The notes beneath the pieces are model-generated. The model did no database searches and was not told where the DNA came from. It worked only from the letters and a program-made list of their open reading frames with translations. A stretch of 64,000 nucleotides of DNA from the NCBI GenBank assembly GCA_023396065.1, contig JAEWXF010000028.1, positions 186,001-250,000 of the forward strand, written 5' to 3'. Position 1 is the first letter of the stretch. Every line of letters begins with the position of its first letter. Positions 34,221 to 42,849 of this stretch are shown here, piece after piece. The stretch is from Methanobacteriota archaeon (GTDB lineage: Archaea; Halobacteriota; Methanomicrobia; Methanomicrobiales; Methanocorpusculaceae). The translations under genes and the position numbers were made by a program.

Positions 34221-35138
34221 CTACTCCCCGCCTCCTGCGAGGGGGAAGTACTGCTGATAGGCTTTTCTGCGTTCGTCAAGGTCGGTATGGATGTATATTT
34301 CTGTAGTCTGAATGGAGTTGTGGCCGAGGTTTTCCTGAACGACCCGAAGGTTGTGCGAGCGTTTGTAGAGTTCGCTGGCGTAACTGTGACGGATTTTATG
34401 CGGGGTTATGCCGGGCGGGGCGTAAAGGTTGAAGATGTGCTGAACGGTCCGGGGAGAGATGGCGTGGCCTTTGTTTCCCAAAAATACCGGGCCGGCGACA
34501 CGGCCATTCAGATGCGTACGGATCATCTGCAGGGTGTCGGTGTCGATGAAGACTATTCGTATTTTGCCGCCTTTTCCCCGGACACGGATGGTGTTTTCTT
34601 CATAGTTGATGTGTTCGGCGGCAAGGCCGCATACTTCGGAGACACGCATTCCTGTTGCGTAGATCGTGCGGATGAGGAGGGCGTCACGCGGGTTTTCGAG
34701 AGATTCGATGAACTGCATGACCTCTTTATGCCGGAGATATTTGAGTTCCCGGTCTTTGATTTTGGGGCGGTCAACACGGTTCATGGGGTTGGTGTCGGTG
34801 ATACCCTGCTGGATGAGATGACGGTAAAAGGAGCTGAGCGCTGAGTCGTACTGATGCAGGCTGGCGGGTTTGAGGTGCCGCTCGTTGCGGATCAGGGTGA
34901 AAAAGTCCATGATGGTGAACGGGTCAGCGTCGATGTCGGCAGTCATGCCGAATGGTGCAAGCTCTGCGGTAGCTGCCGGAGCGATGCCGTCGTTTGCTTC
35001 GAGGCAGGTCTGGTATTGGGCAAAAAGTCTGAGGATACGGCCGTAGGCTTCGATGGTGTTATCAGAGTAGTTTTTGGTCTGGAGGCTGCTGAGGTAACGG
35101 GGTATCCAGATGTTGAAGGTTCGTTTGGGCGGGGCCAT
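34221..35138 (-). CDS. xerA: Xer-type tyrosine recombinase (archaeal XerA)
   Basis: A 305-residue tyrosine recombinase with a SAM-like N-terminal core-binding domain (about 1-110) and a catalytic domain holding the complete active site: R165 (ATGMRVSEV), K189 (RGKGGK), H247 and R250 (HKIRHSYAS), H273 (LGHNS) and the nucleophile Y282 (EIYIH). XerA proteins resolve chromosome dimers at dif. The ATG at 35138 is chosen because upstream in-frame starts fall within the palindrome at 35178-35205, which looks like that dif site. There is no partner integrase or phage gene nearby, arguing for a chromosomal Xer. Confidence 0.9.
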   Translation of the reverse strand: MAPPKRTFNIWIPRYLSSLQTKNYSDNTIEAYGRILRLFAQYQTCLEANDGIAPAATAELAPFGMTADIDADPFTIMDFFTLIRNERHLKPASLHQYDSALSSFYRHLIQQGITDTNPMNRVDRPKIKDRELKYLRHKEVMQFIESLENPRDALLIRTIYATGMRVSEVCGLAAEHINYEENTIRVRGKGGKIRIVFIDTDTLQMIRTHLNGRVAGPVFLGNKGHAISPRTVQHIFNLYAPPGITPHKIRHSYASELYKRSHNLRVVQENLGHNSIQTTEIYIHTDLDERRKAYQQYFPLAGGGE

Positions 35139-35177
35139 TGCTCTCACATAGGTTGTATGCTGTGATCCCTGATAATG

Positions 35178-35205
35178 ATTGCGCATAATATGTATTATGC
35201 GCAAT
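35178..35205. other. dif: dif-like XerA recombination site
   Basis: A perfect 28-bp inverted repeat: 11-bp arms ATTGCGCATAA and TTATGCGCAAT around the 6-bp centre TATGTA. The 11-6-11 layout, the inner ATAA/TTAT borders and the left arm (9 of 11 matches to the XerC arm of E. coli dif, GGTGCGCATAA) are those of dif sites. It lies 40 bp upstream of the XerA start codon. Confidence 0.75.
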
Positions 35206-35560
35206 ATAGGGCGTTCAAAATTCGACGAGATAGGAGTTATTTTTAAAAAATGGACGTAATTTGTAGTTTTTTGACTTTTGATACTTTTTTGGGTGTTGAG
35301 AGGGGGGTGAGGGGTGATCTGGAAAAAATATGGGGTTTTGGGATGCCATAGCTTCCGGACGATGAATCATACCAGGGACATTCCAATCGGGCTTCAAACG
35401 CCGTTTATGAGGGTCATAATTTTTGCAGGGTTCAAAAAATTTTTTTGGAGACCTTGATGAATTCTGGTTTGCGGGGCAAAGTACGATACGGTCGGTATTA
35501 TTTCTGCGGGGAAGCTGAAGGTTTGCTCGGGGGACTTTGGTTTGTGTTTATCTTTGTTTT

Positions 35561-35739
35561 TCTTGCGTGTCTTTGGACGTCAGGTGGTTACTGATATATG
35601 ACCAAAGAATCCCTTATCCTTAGTTTTTCCGTCTTTTCCGTAAGCCGCGTATGCGGCGGTATTTCGTGTTTTTTCTGTGAAAGTCAGTCCGTTCTGTGTG
35701 GTCCGTGGTTACCCACCTGACGTCCAAAGACACGCAAGA
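35561..35739. repeat. 27-bp inverted repeat pair, possible miniature element
   Basis: 35561-35587 (starts TCTTGCGTGTCTTTGG) and 35713-35739 are perfect reverse complements, extending imperfectly outward (TTGTTT) and inward (GTTAC/GTAACC). The 125 bp between contain no reading frame of note. The wider gap 35206-36278 shows no convincing gene; only T/A-rich tracts and short frames are seen. Confidence 0.8.
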
Positions 35740-36278
35740 AACAAATGTCGACGTACACACGAAGCAAGCCACCAAGCTCCAACACCGTCCTCAGCCTCGC
35801 AAGCCGCTTCCGGCTCGCTCGGCAAACCGGAATTTATCTCCCCATTTTGTTCATCACATTTCCATTCAACCCGGAGCAAGATGCTGCTTTGTAACTCGAG
35901 GAGAATTCCATGAAATACTCTGTTGACTCCAAGTCATTCATCCATATATAGAAAAAAACGAGCGACAGGAAAAACGTGTGGATATCCTGTGTTAGACTCC
36001 TAGTGCAGTAAGCCAGAACTCTAAAACCGTCTCCAAATGAATCCACGAAAATCAACATCCCACCAGAGAGAAAAAAATGGGAATAACATCTTGGGACTAT
36101 CTCTCAGAGACGAAATTCAAAGACCGGAAAAATACCTCCGCAACCCAAACCTTACCTGCCCGCACCACAAAATAAGTTACAATATGCGTTCAATAAACCG
36201 CATGATGCTATACAAAGAAGTGGCTGAAAACCAGGCACCCCAAACCCTCAATACCTTTCAGCGACCAATAACATCACA

Positions 36279-36854
36279 ATGGAATCTGACTTGTATGATA
36301 ACATCCCCGAAACAGAGGATCGAACCGACGAGATCAACAAGTACCAGAAATTCAAAAAAGTTGACGGAGCAACCTATCGCAAAGTAAACATCTTTCTGCG
36401 CAAACGAACCTACATCACCGCACGGGAATGGGCCATCGCCCGCCTCTGTTCCGACTTCAAAACACCCTATGGTGCTGAGATGACCTTCATCGGGGAACAC
36501 TTACCCGAACTCGTCCCGTTCATGGAAGAACCCTACAGTCCTCAGGCCGTCAATCAGGCACGCAACTCATTCAAGAAAAAAGTCCGGAAATCCGGTGCCA
36601 CCTTCTTCTACGGAGCAATGTGCGGCTTCTTTACCCTCGATGAACTTGACGACATCCTCTTTGAATCCAGTGAAATCGCCCGTTTCCTCCTGGAAATAGA
36701 AGGAACCTCACTCGCCATCGATGACGAACTCGACATTGAAGACAAAATCACAGAAATTATGAGAAAACTCGGTGAATCGGCAAACGTCCTCCTCAACACC
36801 CGCAAAAAAGCAGGAGAACAGGACGAAGACGACGACGAAGACGAAACCGACTAA
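36279..36854 (+). CDS. DUF5806-family protein
   Basis: A 191-residue protein matching the DUF5806 family known mainly from haloarchaea: KYQKFKKVDGATYRKVN (residues 20-36), TAREWAIARLCSDF, ELVPFMEEPYSPQAVNQARNSF and GATFFYGAMCGFFTLDELDD. It is predicted cytoplasmic and helical, with an unusually acidic tail (DEDDDEDE). No function is known. It precedes glmM, from which it is separated by a T-run and a TATA-like box. Confidence 0.85.
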   Translation: MESDLYDNIPETEDRTDEINKYQKFKKVDGATYRKVNIFLRKRTYITAREWAIARLCSDFKTPYGAEMTFIGEHLPELVPFMEEPYSPQAVNQARNSFKKKVRKSGATFFYGAMCGFFTLDELDDILFESSEIARFLLEIEGTSLAIDDELDIEDKITEIMRKLGESANVLLNTRKKAGEQDEDDDEDETD

Positions 36855-36855
36855 C

Positions 36856-36862
36856 CTTTTTT
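36856..36862 (+). terminator. T-run after the DUF5806 gene
   Basis: Seven T within eight bases of the stop codon; a TCTATAATC box for the next gene follows at about 36881-36889. Confidence 0.4.
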
Positions 36863-36930
36863 TACCCGGAATTTCCGATATCTATAATCTCAAATCCGCC
36901 CAACATACAAGACAAGGATTTGTAGAAAGT

Positions 36931-38307
36931 ATGGCACTCCAGAAGCTCGAAAAGAAATACTTCGGAACAAACGGCGTACGCGGCGTCACGGGAATTGACA
37001 TGACACCTACCCTCGCTATGAACATTGCAACAGCCTTTGCCACCATGCTGGGCCCCGGAAAAACCATCGGTCTCGCCATGGATACCCGGACCTCCGGCCC
37101 CGCACTCTCCGCCGCTGTCCGTGCCGGAGTCATGGCCTGCGGATGCAGCGTCGTAGACTTCGGCATCCTCCCGACTCCCGGTCTTCAGTACCTCATCAGG
37201 GACCGCGGCCTTGACGGCGGCGTCATGGTCACCGCCTCCCACAACCCGCCCGAGTACAACGGCATCAAAATCGTCGAAGCTGACGGAACCGAAATGGGCG
37301 ACGAACGTACCCTTCGGCTCGAAGAAATCATGCAGACCGGCGAATCCGTCATCATCCCGTGGGATTTGGTCGGCACCTGCACCACCGACCCGACCGCACC
37401 GGAAACCTACATTGCGGCAATCGTCGCACAGTTTCCCAAAAACTGCGGCAAAGGCATAACCGTCGTCGTCGACCCGGGGAACGGACCCGCAGCCGCAACC
37501 ACCCCGGAACTCCTCCGCAGACTCGGCTGTACCGTTCACACCATCAACGCAACCTTTGACGGAACATTCCCCGGCCGCCTTCCCGAACCAACTGCCGAAG
37601 GCCTTGCCAACCTCTCCGCAACGGTCGTTGCAACCGGAGCAGCATTCGGTGTCGCACACGACGGCGACGCCGACCGTGCCATCTTCGTCGACGAACACGG
37701 CACCTTCATGGACGGCAACATCACCTTTGGCCTCCTTGCCTCCTACTTCTGTGCAAAACATCCGAACGGCATCGTTGTTACCCCGGTCAGTACCTCAGGC
37801 GTCGTCGAAGCCGTCGCCGCCACCTATCACTGTACCACCAGCTACACCGTCGTCGGCAGCATCTACGTAGCCCGGACCATGCGGAGCATGATCGACGCCG
37901 GCGAAAATGTCATCATCGGCGGCGAGGGCAACGGCGGCATCATCTACCCTGCCCACCAGTTCTGCCGCGACGGCGGCATGAGTGCTGCAACCATGCTCGG
38001 CCTTATCTCCGAACGAAAGCAGCCACTCTCCGCCCTCATCGCGGAACTGCCCACCTTCACCATGTATCAGGAAAAACGGAAAACACGCCGTGCCCCGGAA
38101 ATCGTTGCACACATGAAAACCCACTTCGCCGGCTGTCCCATCGACGACCGTGACGGGATCAGAATCTCCCGAAACGATGCATGGGCACTCATCCGTCCCT
38201 CAGGAACAGAACCGCTTGTACGGGTATACACCGAATCACGCGATATGCAGGAAGCCAAACAGCTCATGGATGAAATTCTCACAGAGATTGCCGGATATCT
38301 GGACTGA
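36931..38307 (+). CDS. glmM: Phosphoglucosamine mutase-type phosphohexomutase
   Basis: A 458-residue alpha-D-phosphohexomutase. FGTNGVRG at residues 11-18 opens the family; the phosphoserine loop TASHNPPEYNG puts the catalytic serine at 103; DGDADRAIF binds the metal (about 248); GGEGNGGIIY is the sugar-binding loop, of the archaeal GlmM (GGExNGG) kind; RPSGTEP (about 424) binds phosphate. It converts glucosamine-6-P to glucosamine-1-P for UDP-GlcNAc; some archaeal members also act on mannose phosphates. The start at 36931 is chosen because the upstream frame runs through the previous gene. Confidence 0.9.
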   Translation: MALQKLEKKYFGTNGVRGVTGIDMTPTLAMNIATAFATMLGPGKTIGLAMDTRTSGPALSAAVRAGVMACGCSVVDFGILPTPGLQYLIRDRGLDGGVMVTASHNPPEYNGIKIVEADGTEMGDERTLRLEEIMQTGESVIIPWDLVGTCTTDPTAPETYIAAIVAQFPKNCGKGITVVVDPGNGPAAATTPELLRRLGCTVHTINATFDGTFPGRLPEPTAEGLANLSATVVATGAAFGVAHDGDADRAIFVDEHGTFMDGNITFGLLASYFCAKHPNGIVVTPVSTSGVVEAVAATYHCTTSYTVVGSIYVARTMRSMIDAGENVIIGGEGNGGIIYPAHQFCRDGGMSAATMLGLISERKQPLSALIAELPTFTMYQEKRKTRRAPEIVAHMKTHFAGCPIDDRDGIRISRNDAWALIRPSGTEPLVRVYTESRDMQEAKQLMDEILTEIAGYLD

Positions 38308-38355
38308 ATTCATGAGCATGCCAACCTTTACTACAGTACAAACCAGAGGTATAGT

Positions 38356-39147
38356 ATGAACAAACCGGTGTATTTTCTGCTCGGCTGTGTCTGCATCGCA
38401 GTAATCCTCTCGGCAGGCTGTGCAAGCCTGACAAACCCCACACCGGATCAGGTAAAAGTCCATGGCAATATCATCATAATGGATCCCACCTACGTGGACA
38501 ATAATTTTATCTGGTCTCTGCTGCTTAATCCGAACACCTACGACGCAGAACTGATTCGGGAAATTGACAACTGGCTTGATCCCAAAAATCCGGTCATCGA
38601 AGTCGGGGCAGGAGTAGGAGTCCTCTCTGCGTACATGAATGACATGCTGATACTCCCGACTCAGCAGGTCTCCGTAGAACCGAATCCATATCTCATCCCG
38701 TCTCTGGAAAAAACAAAAACTATCAATGCCCTGGGTTACTCCCTTGTGGCCAAAGCAGTTTCCTACGGCTCACCAAATGTAACAATGTCAGTCGGCTCCT
38801 CCATCACCCAGAACAAAATTATGGACGGATCCATGTTTGTGGAGACAATAACCGTCCCAGCCACAACGGTGCAGAAAATCGCAGATGATGCACGATTCAC
38901 GGGAAATATTACACTCGTCATGAACATCGTGGGATACGAACATGATGTTATCCAGCATGAAGCCGAGTTCCTCAGAAACAATGTCACAACGGTAATTTCT
39001 GCAGTATACACCGATGGAAAAAATACCCCTGACACCTTTTCCGCACGGATGAACCACTTGGGCTTTACCGAACGGGAAAGACAGACAGACACAAACGGAG
39101 GCTATGTTGCAATGGCATTCCAAAAGACAGCAGTATCAGCTGCCTAA
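38356..39147 (+). CDS. FkbM-like methyltransferase-fold lipoprotein
   Basis: A 263-residue protein with a signal helix and lipobox ILSAGC (Cys about 22), followed by a Rossmann domain like FkbM methyltransferases: VIEVGAGVGVLSAYM (SAM motif I, about 76-90), QVSVEPNPYLIPSLEKT (acidic motif II) and LVMNIVGYEHDVIQHEAEFL in place of the usual lVKiDvEGaE motif. FkbM enzymes methylate sugar hydroxyls in the cytoplasm; an exported form would lack SAM, so it may be a non-enzymatic derivative, or the helix may be an N-in membrane anchor. SD GAGGT precedes the ATG. Confidence 0.7.
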   Translation: MNKPVYFLLGCVCIAVILSAGCASLTNPTPDQVKVHGNIIIMDPTYVDNNFIWSLLLNPNTYDAELIREIDNWLDPKNPVIEVGAGVGVLSAYMNDMLILPTQQVSVEPNPYLIPSLEKTKTINALGYSLVAKAVSYGSPNVTMSVGSSITQNKIMDGSMFVETITVPATTVQKIADDARFTGNITLVMNIVGYEHDVIQHEAEFLRNNVTTVISAVYTDGKNTPDTFSARMNHLGFTERERQTDTNGGYVAMAFQKTAVSAA

Positions 39148-39155
39148 CCTCTTTT

Positions 39156-39677
39156 TTATCCGTCATTGAGTCCGCAGGTACGATAAATTTCTGCAATACA
39201 GATACCTTTCTCTGCAAGATATCCATCGATATCATCAGGATACCGGCGTGCCGCCTCCCGTTTTGCGGCGCTGTACCGCTCTGCATCATCCGGGTGAGTT
39301 CGCAGATGATTCCGGAAGACAAGATGCCGTCTCAGTTCAGCCGAGTTTTCCGGACATACATACAGATGATGCGGCATAAACTGCGGCAGATCATGGTACG
39401 CAAACGCTTCCCTTCCGATAATTCCGAGATTCCCCTCGTGGACATACCCAAGGGTGGCCAGACATTCCGCAGCAGGACCAAACCGGTCGTAGGTTTCTAT
39501 AATAATATCGATATCCAGAATAGGTTTTGCCCAGAGACCGGGAACAGCCGTACTGCCGACATGTTCTATCCCCAGAATCCGATTGCCGAGAGACCGGGCA
39601 AGCACATCACGGATTTTTCCAAACTCCTCAGGCCAGCGAGAACTATAGGGAACCACCGAAATGTGTTGTGTTTTCAT
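39156..39677 (-). CDS. GrpB/UPF0157 family nucleotidyltransferase-fold protein
   Basis: A 173-residue GrpB-family protein: VVPYSSRWPEEFGKIRD (residues 8-24), GIEHVGSTAVPGLWAKPILDIDI (the GS-x10-D-x-D nucleotidyltransferase core, about 36-58), HHLYVCPENSAELRRHLVFRNHLR and YSAAKREAARRYPDD. The function of the family is not established. Starts at 39677; an upstream in-frame Met has no homology. It converges with the FkbM-like gene and lies 36 bases from the tRNA gene. Confidence 0.88.
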   Translation of the reverse strand: MKTQHISVVPYSSRWPEEFGKIRDVLARSLGNRILGIEHVGSTAVPGLWAKPILDIDIIIETYDRFGPAAECLATLGYVHEGNLGIIGREAFAYHDLPQFMPHHLYVCPENSAELRRHLVFRNHLRTHPDDAERYSAAKREAARRYPDDIDGYLAEKGICIAEIYRTCGLNDG

Positions 39678-39712
39678 ACGCGTAACCCTGAAACAATTGA
39701 AAAAAAACGACA

Positions 39713-39784
39713 CGCACCGGCCGGGATTTGAACCCGGGTCGAAAGCTCCGGAGGCTTCCAGGATATCCGCTACCCTACCAGTGC
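39713..39784 (-). tRNA. tRNA-Arg (anticodon CCG)
   Basis: The minus strand folds into a full cloverleaf: acceptor GCACTGG/CCGGTGC, D stem GGGT/ATCC, anticodon stem GAAGC/GCTTT with loop CTCCGGA (anticodon CCG, reading CGG), T stem CCGGG/CCCGG with loop TTCAAAT, discriminator G. CCA is not encoded. Confidence 0.92.
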
Positions 39785-39831
39785 ACCTGTGCCTTATTCT
39801 ATTGACACTGTCAGTATAAAAAGATAGGGAA

Positions 39832-40872
39832 TTATTTATTCAGCTGATACTGATACCAGATACGGCAGGCCCCTTCATGGCTCACCATACACGGGCCGAC
39901 CGGGACACGCGGCGTACATGCTTTCCCGTACAGCTTACAATCTGACGGATCCGCAAGACCCCGGAGAACCCGGTCGCAAATACATCCGGAATTCTTCGTC
40001 ACCTTCGCATACGTCAGATCAAATTTCTTCTGGGCATCAAACGCCTCAAACTCAGACCGAAGCTGCAGACCCGAATCCGGAATCACCGGAAAACCACGCC
40101 ACTCCACATCAGTCGGCGTAAAAACCTCCTGCATCAGCTTCTGAGCCTTCACATTTCCCTCCCGGGTAACCACACGCGGATACGCATTCTCCACCTTCGT
40201 TTCCCCATTCTCCACCTGCCGGGCAATCATCAGGAGCGACAGCAGGATATCCTCAGGTTCAAACCCGGCAACAACCTGCGGAACCGCAAACTGTTCATAC
40301 TCATGATACCCCATCACCGCACACACATGTCCCGGCAGAATAAATCCGTCAAGAGACGCCTCACCCTGTGCCATCAGCCATTTCATCGCCGGAGGAACCA
40401 GACGGTGCGACACAAGAATGCTGAAGTTCTCCGGCGGCTGCATCAAAAGAGTTGCCGCAACCGTTGGAACCGTCGTCTCAAACCCGACCGAAATAAACAC
40501 AACCTCCTTCTCAGGATTCTGCCGGGCAATCTCCACCGCCCTTGCAGCTCCCTGCACGATTCTGACATCCCCGTTCACCTGCTCAAGGGACGTCCTCGTA
40601 CCCGGCACGCGAAGCAGATCCCCGTAGGTTGCAACAATGCATCCGCGTTCGGCAAGTTCGCATGCAGCATCAATTTCACCCTGCGGCGTAATACACACCG
40701 GACATCCCGGCCCCATCACAATCTTCAGCTGCGGCGGCAAAACCGACCGGATGCCGTATTTTGCAATAGCCGCCTCATGTGTCCCGCAGACATGCATAAT
40801 ACGGATATCCCGATCCACCACCTCGGCAAGAAGTTTTGCCATATCAGTTCCGATCGTCATACTTCCATTCAT
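39832..40872 (-). CDS. hypD: [NiFe] hydrogenase maturation protein HypD
   Basis: The Fe-S scaffold on which HypC and HypD assemble the Fe(CN)2CO group of [NiFe] hydrogenases. Conserved cysteine sites: HVCGTH (C29), GPGCPVC (C57, C60) and the C-terminal cluster region GCICDRVLRG...YGKACTP...GPCMVSHEGACR. The SVGFETTVPT and GFILPGHVCAVMG motifs are also typical. Length about 346 residues; the true start is uncertain, since in-frame ATGs at 40908 and 40899 lie too close to the TATA-like box, and 40860 is a shorter option. It serves the Mbh and presumably other hydrogenases of the cell. Confidence 0.92.
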   Translation of the reverse strand: MNGSMTIGTDMAKLLAEVVDRDIRIMHVCGTHEAAIAKYGIRSVLPPQLKIVMGPGCPVCITPQGEIDAACELAERGCIVATYGDLLRVPGTRTSLEQVNGDVRIVQGAARAVEIARQNPEKEVVFISVGFETTVPTVAATLLMQPPENFSILVSHRLVPPAMKWLMAQGEASLDGFILPGHVCAVMGYHEYEQFAVPQVVAGFEPEDILLSLLMIARQVENGETKVENAYPRVVTREGNVKAQKLMQEVFTPTDVEWRGFPVIPDSGLQLRSEFEAFDAQKKFDLTYAKVTKNSGCICDRVLRGLADPSDCKLYGKACTPRVPVGPCMVSHEGACRIWYQYQLNK

Positions 40873-40913
40873 ATTGTCAGCAGAACCACAAATACCCATT
40901 GGACACATTGCGA

Positions 40914-40926
40914 AGATATAGTATCT
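40914..40926. promoter_or_regulatory. Shared AT-box between hypD and mscS
   Basis: AGATATAGTATCT is nearly symmetric and lies between the two divergent genes, 23-35 bp from the MscS ATG and about 40-55 bp from the chosen HypD start, so it may serve as a TATA box in both directions. The MscS message would be almost leaderless. Confidence 0.4.
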
Positions 40927-40948
40927 CTCCCCGCCAACCCATGTGCAT

Positions 40949-41968
40949 ATGCTTGAACTGGATGAACTCTTCCTGGGAGGAGGAATTCTCATCATCGGAA
41001 TCTGTGCGGCAATCGGTGTTGCCGTTGCGGCACATATTCTTCTCAGCTATCTCCAGAGAGGAGTCCCCAGACTCCTGATAAATGCCTTCGGATACCCGAT
41101 TGCCGGATACATTATTGCAACCACCATCTACTTTGCGTTCCATCATTATCTCCCCGAACTGCTGAACATTGATGTAAAATATTACCAGGCCGTCATCGTA
41201 CTGCTCGGGACCTGGACCGCATACCGGCTGGGGGTCAGCATCGTGGAACATATGTACCCTCCGGAACATCACGAACCGAGCCGTGTCGGACCCATTCTCA
41301 AGTTTGTCCTGCGAGTAGTCATCTGGGGTCTTGGGCTGATGATGGTTCTCAGCGTACTGAATATCAACATCACCCCGCTGCTCGCAGGTGCCGGAATTGC
41401 CGGAATTGCCGTTGCACTGGCAGCTCAGGATCTGCTCAGCAACATCTTCGGCGGTGTTGTCCTGTATGTGGATACGCCGTTTCGTGTGGGAGACTGGGTC
41501 AAAGTGAGCGGGCAGTTCGGCGAAGTTCTGCAGGTCGGTCCCCGCAGTACCCGGATCCGGACACTGGACTCCCAGCTCATGACCATCCCGAACGCAAAAA
41601 TCGCCGGTGACGCGGTGATAAACTTCTCCGCACCGGAAGAGTATATGCTCATCCGTCTGAAGATCGGGGTGGCCTATGGCTCTGATGTGACCCTGGTGAA
41701 ACAGACACTGCGGGATGCCGCGGAGAACATTCTTGCTTCAACACGCTATCTTTCCCGTGATGAACCGATTGAGACGAATTTTTTGTCCTTTGGCGACTCC
41801 AGCCTGAACTTTGAACTGGTGATCTGTGCAGCAAAACCGCTGTATTATTACGCGTCCATCGACGCGGTGAATACCGAAGTGGACCGCCTGTTCCGTGAGA
41901 GAAACATCTCGATTCCGTTCCCGCAAAGAGAAATAAGAATTCTCAATCTGCCGGAAACAAAACCCTGA
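40949..41968 (+). CDS. MscS-family mechanosensitive channel
   Basis: A 339-residue small-conductance channel that relieves osmotic pressure. Three or four N-terminal helices are followed by the pore helix and beta domain: GAGIAGIAVALAAQDLLSNIFGG (about residues 149-171), VDTPFRVGDWVKVSGQFGEV, RSTRIRTLDSQLMTIPNAKI, then the alpha/beta C-terminal domain. The ATG at 40949 is favoured over an in-frame GTG two codons upstream. Confidence 0.93.
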   Translation: MLELDELFLGGGILIIGICAAIGVAVAAHILLSYLQRGVPRLLINAFGYPIAGYIIATTIYFAFHHYLPELLNIDVKYYQAVIVLLGTWTAYRLGVSIVEHMYPPEHHEPSRVGPILKFVLRVVIWGLGLMMVLSVLNINITPLLAGAGIAGIAVALAAQDLLSNIFGGVVLYVDTPFRVGDWVKVSGQFGEVLQVGPRSTRIRTLDSQLMTIPNAKIAGDAVINFSAPEEYMLIRLKIGVAYGSDVTLVKQTLRDAAENILASTRYLSRDEPIETNFLSFGDSSLNFELVICAAKPLYYYASIDAVNTEVDRLFRERNISIPFPQREIRILNLPETKP

Positions 41969-42046
41969 TTTTTTGAATAACTGCAAATTTTTTGGTAGTT
42001 TCCCATAGCTATATCTGATATTGCGGGAAATATTCCACTGATACAT

Positions 42047-42784
42047 ATGAAAAAATCTACCTATGCAGTACTGCTGCTTTTTGCGGTGTTTGCCCTTCTT
42101 GTGCTTCCCGCAGCAGCAGAAAATTCCCAGACGGACCGGGTGATTACCACCTCCGGATATGGTGAATCAGTAACCACGCCGGATAAGGTGACCATCAGCT
42201 TTGCCGTCGTGACCGAGGACCCGGATGTAAAGATTGCCCAGCAGCAGAATGCAGACCGCATTGCAACGGTTATCTCTGCCATGAAAAATGCAGGCATTGA
42301 AGAAAAAAACATCAAAACGACCGGATACTCGATCTATTCATGGACTGTTGGTGAGTATAACCCCGGCAAATGGGCAAACGGGACTGAGGTCTATGAAGTG
42401 ACAAATACCGTACAGATTATCTCCTATGACATTGAGAAAGCAGGTGAATACATTGATCTTGCGGTGGCAAATGGAGCAAATAAAGTAAACAATCTGCAGT
42501 TCGGTCTTTCGGATGCGAAACAGGCAACTGAACGAACCAATGCGCTTACTGCGGCTGTGACATCCGCCCGTGCGGATGCGAATGCCGTTTCTTCTGCACT
42601 TGGCGTGAAGATTTCCGGAACAGGTGTCATCGTGGTGGACCAGAGCAGATACTCTACATCTTACACCAGCATGAATACCTTTGCAAAAGCGGAGGCGGCA
42701 GTGATGGATGCGGGAGCCGGAACGACCATTCAGTCAGGTGAACTGAAGACGACTGCTACTGTTTCGGTCGTCTATACCTACTAA
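42047..42784 (+). CDS. Secreted SIMPL-domain (DUF541) protein
   Basis: A 245-residue exported protein: signal peptide to about residue 24 (LLVLPAAAEN) then a SIMPL domain with VITTSGYGESVTTPDKVTISFAV, QQQNADRIATVISAMKNAGI, KNIKTTGYSIYS and VQIISYDIEKAGEYIDLAVANGANKV. SIMPL proteins form oligomeric rings at the cell surface; their role is unclear. It has no lipobox, so it is probably released or loosely attached. Confidence 0.9.
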   Translation: MKKSTYAVLLLFAVFALLVLPAAAENSQTDRVITTSGYGESVTTPDKVTISFAVVTEDPDVKIAQQQNADRIATVISAMKNAGIEEKNIKTTGYSIYSWTVGEYNPGKWANGTEVYEVTNTVQIISYDIEKAGEYIDLAVANGANKVNNLQFGLSDAKQATERTNALTAAVTSARADANAVSSALGVKISGTGVIVVDQSRYSTSYTSMNTFAKAEAAVMDAGAGTTIQSGELKTTATVSVVYTY

Positions 42785-42806
42785 TCTTTTTTCCCTGATG
42801 CAGAAA

Positions 42807-42849
42807 ATGTAAAGCATTATATACATTCAATGTAAAATATGTTTTACAT
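42807..42849 (+). promoter_or_regulatory. Overlapping palindromes around a TATA box
   Basis: ATGTAAAG (42807), ATTATATAC as TATA box (42815-42823), ACATT-C-AATGT (42823-42833) and ATGTAAAA/TTTTACAT (42830-42849) crowd into 43 bp and cover the predicted start of transcription. The repeated ATGTAAA half-site suggests an operator for a dimeric repressor. Confidence 0.5.

Noticed and set aside
36862..37761. Minus-strand frame opposite glmM
   Set aside because: It is a shadow of a GC-rich gene whose conserved motifs are all in the plus frame.
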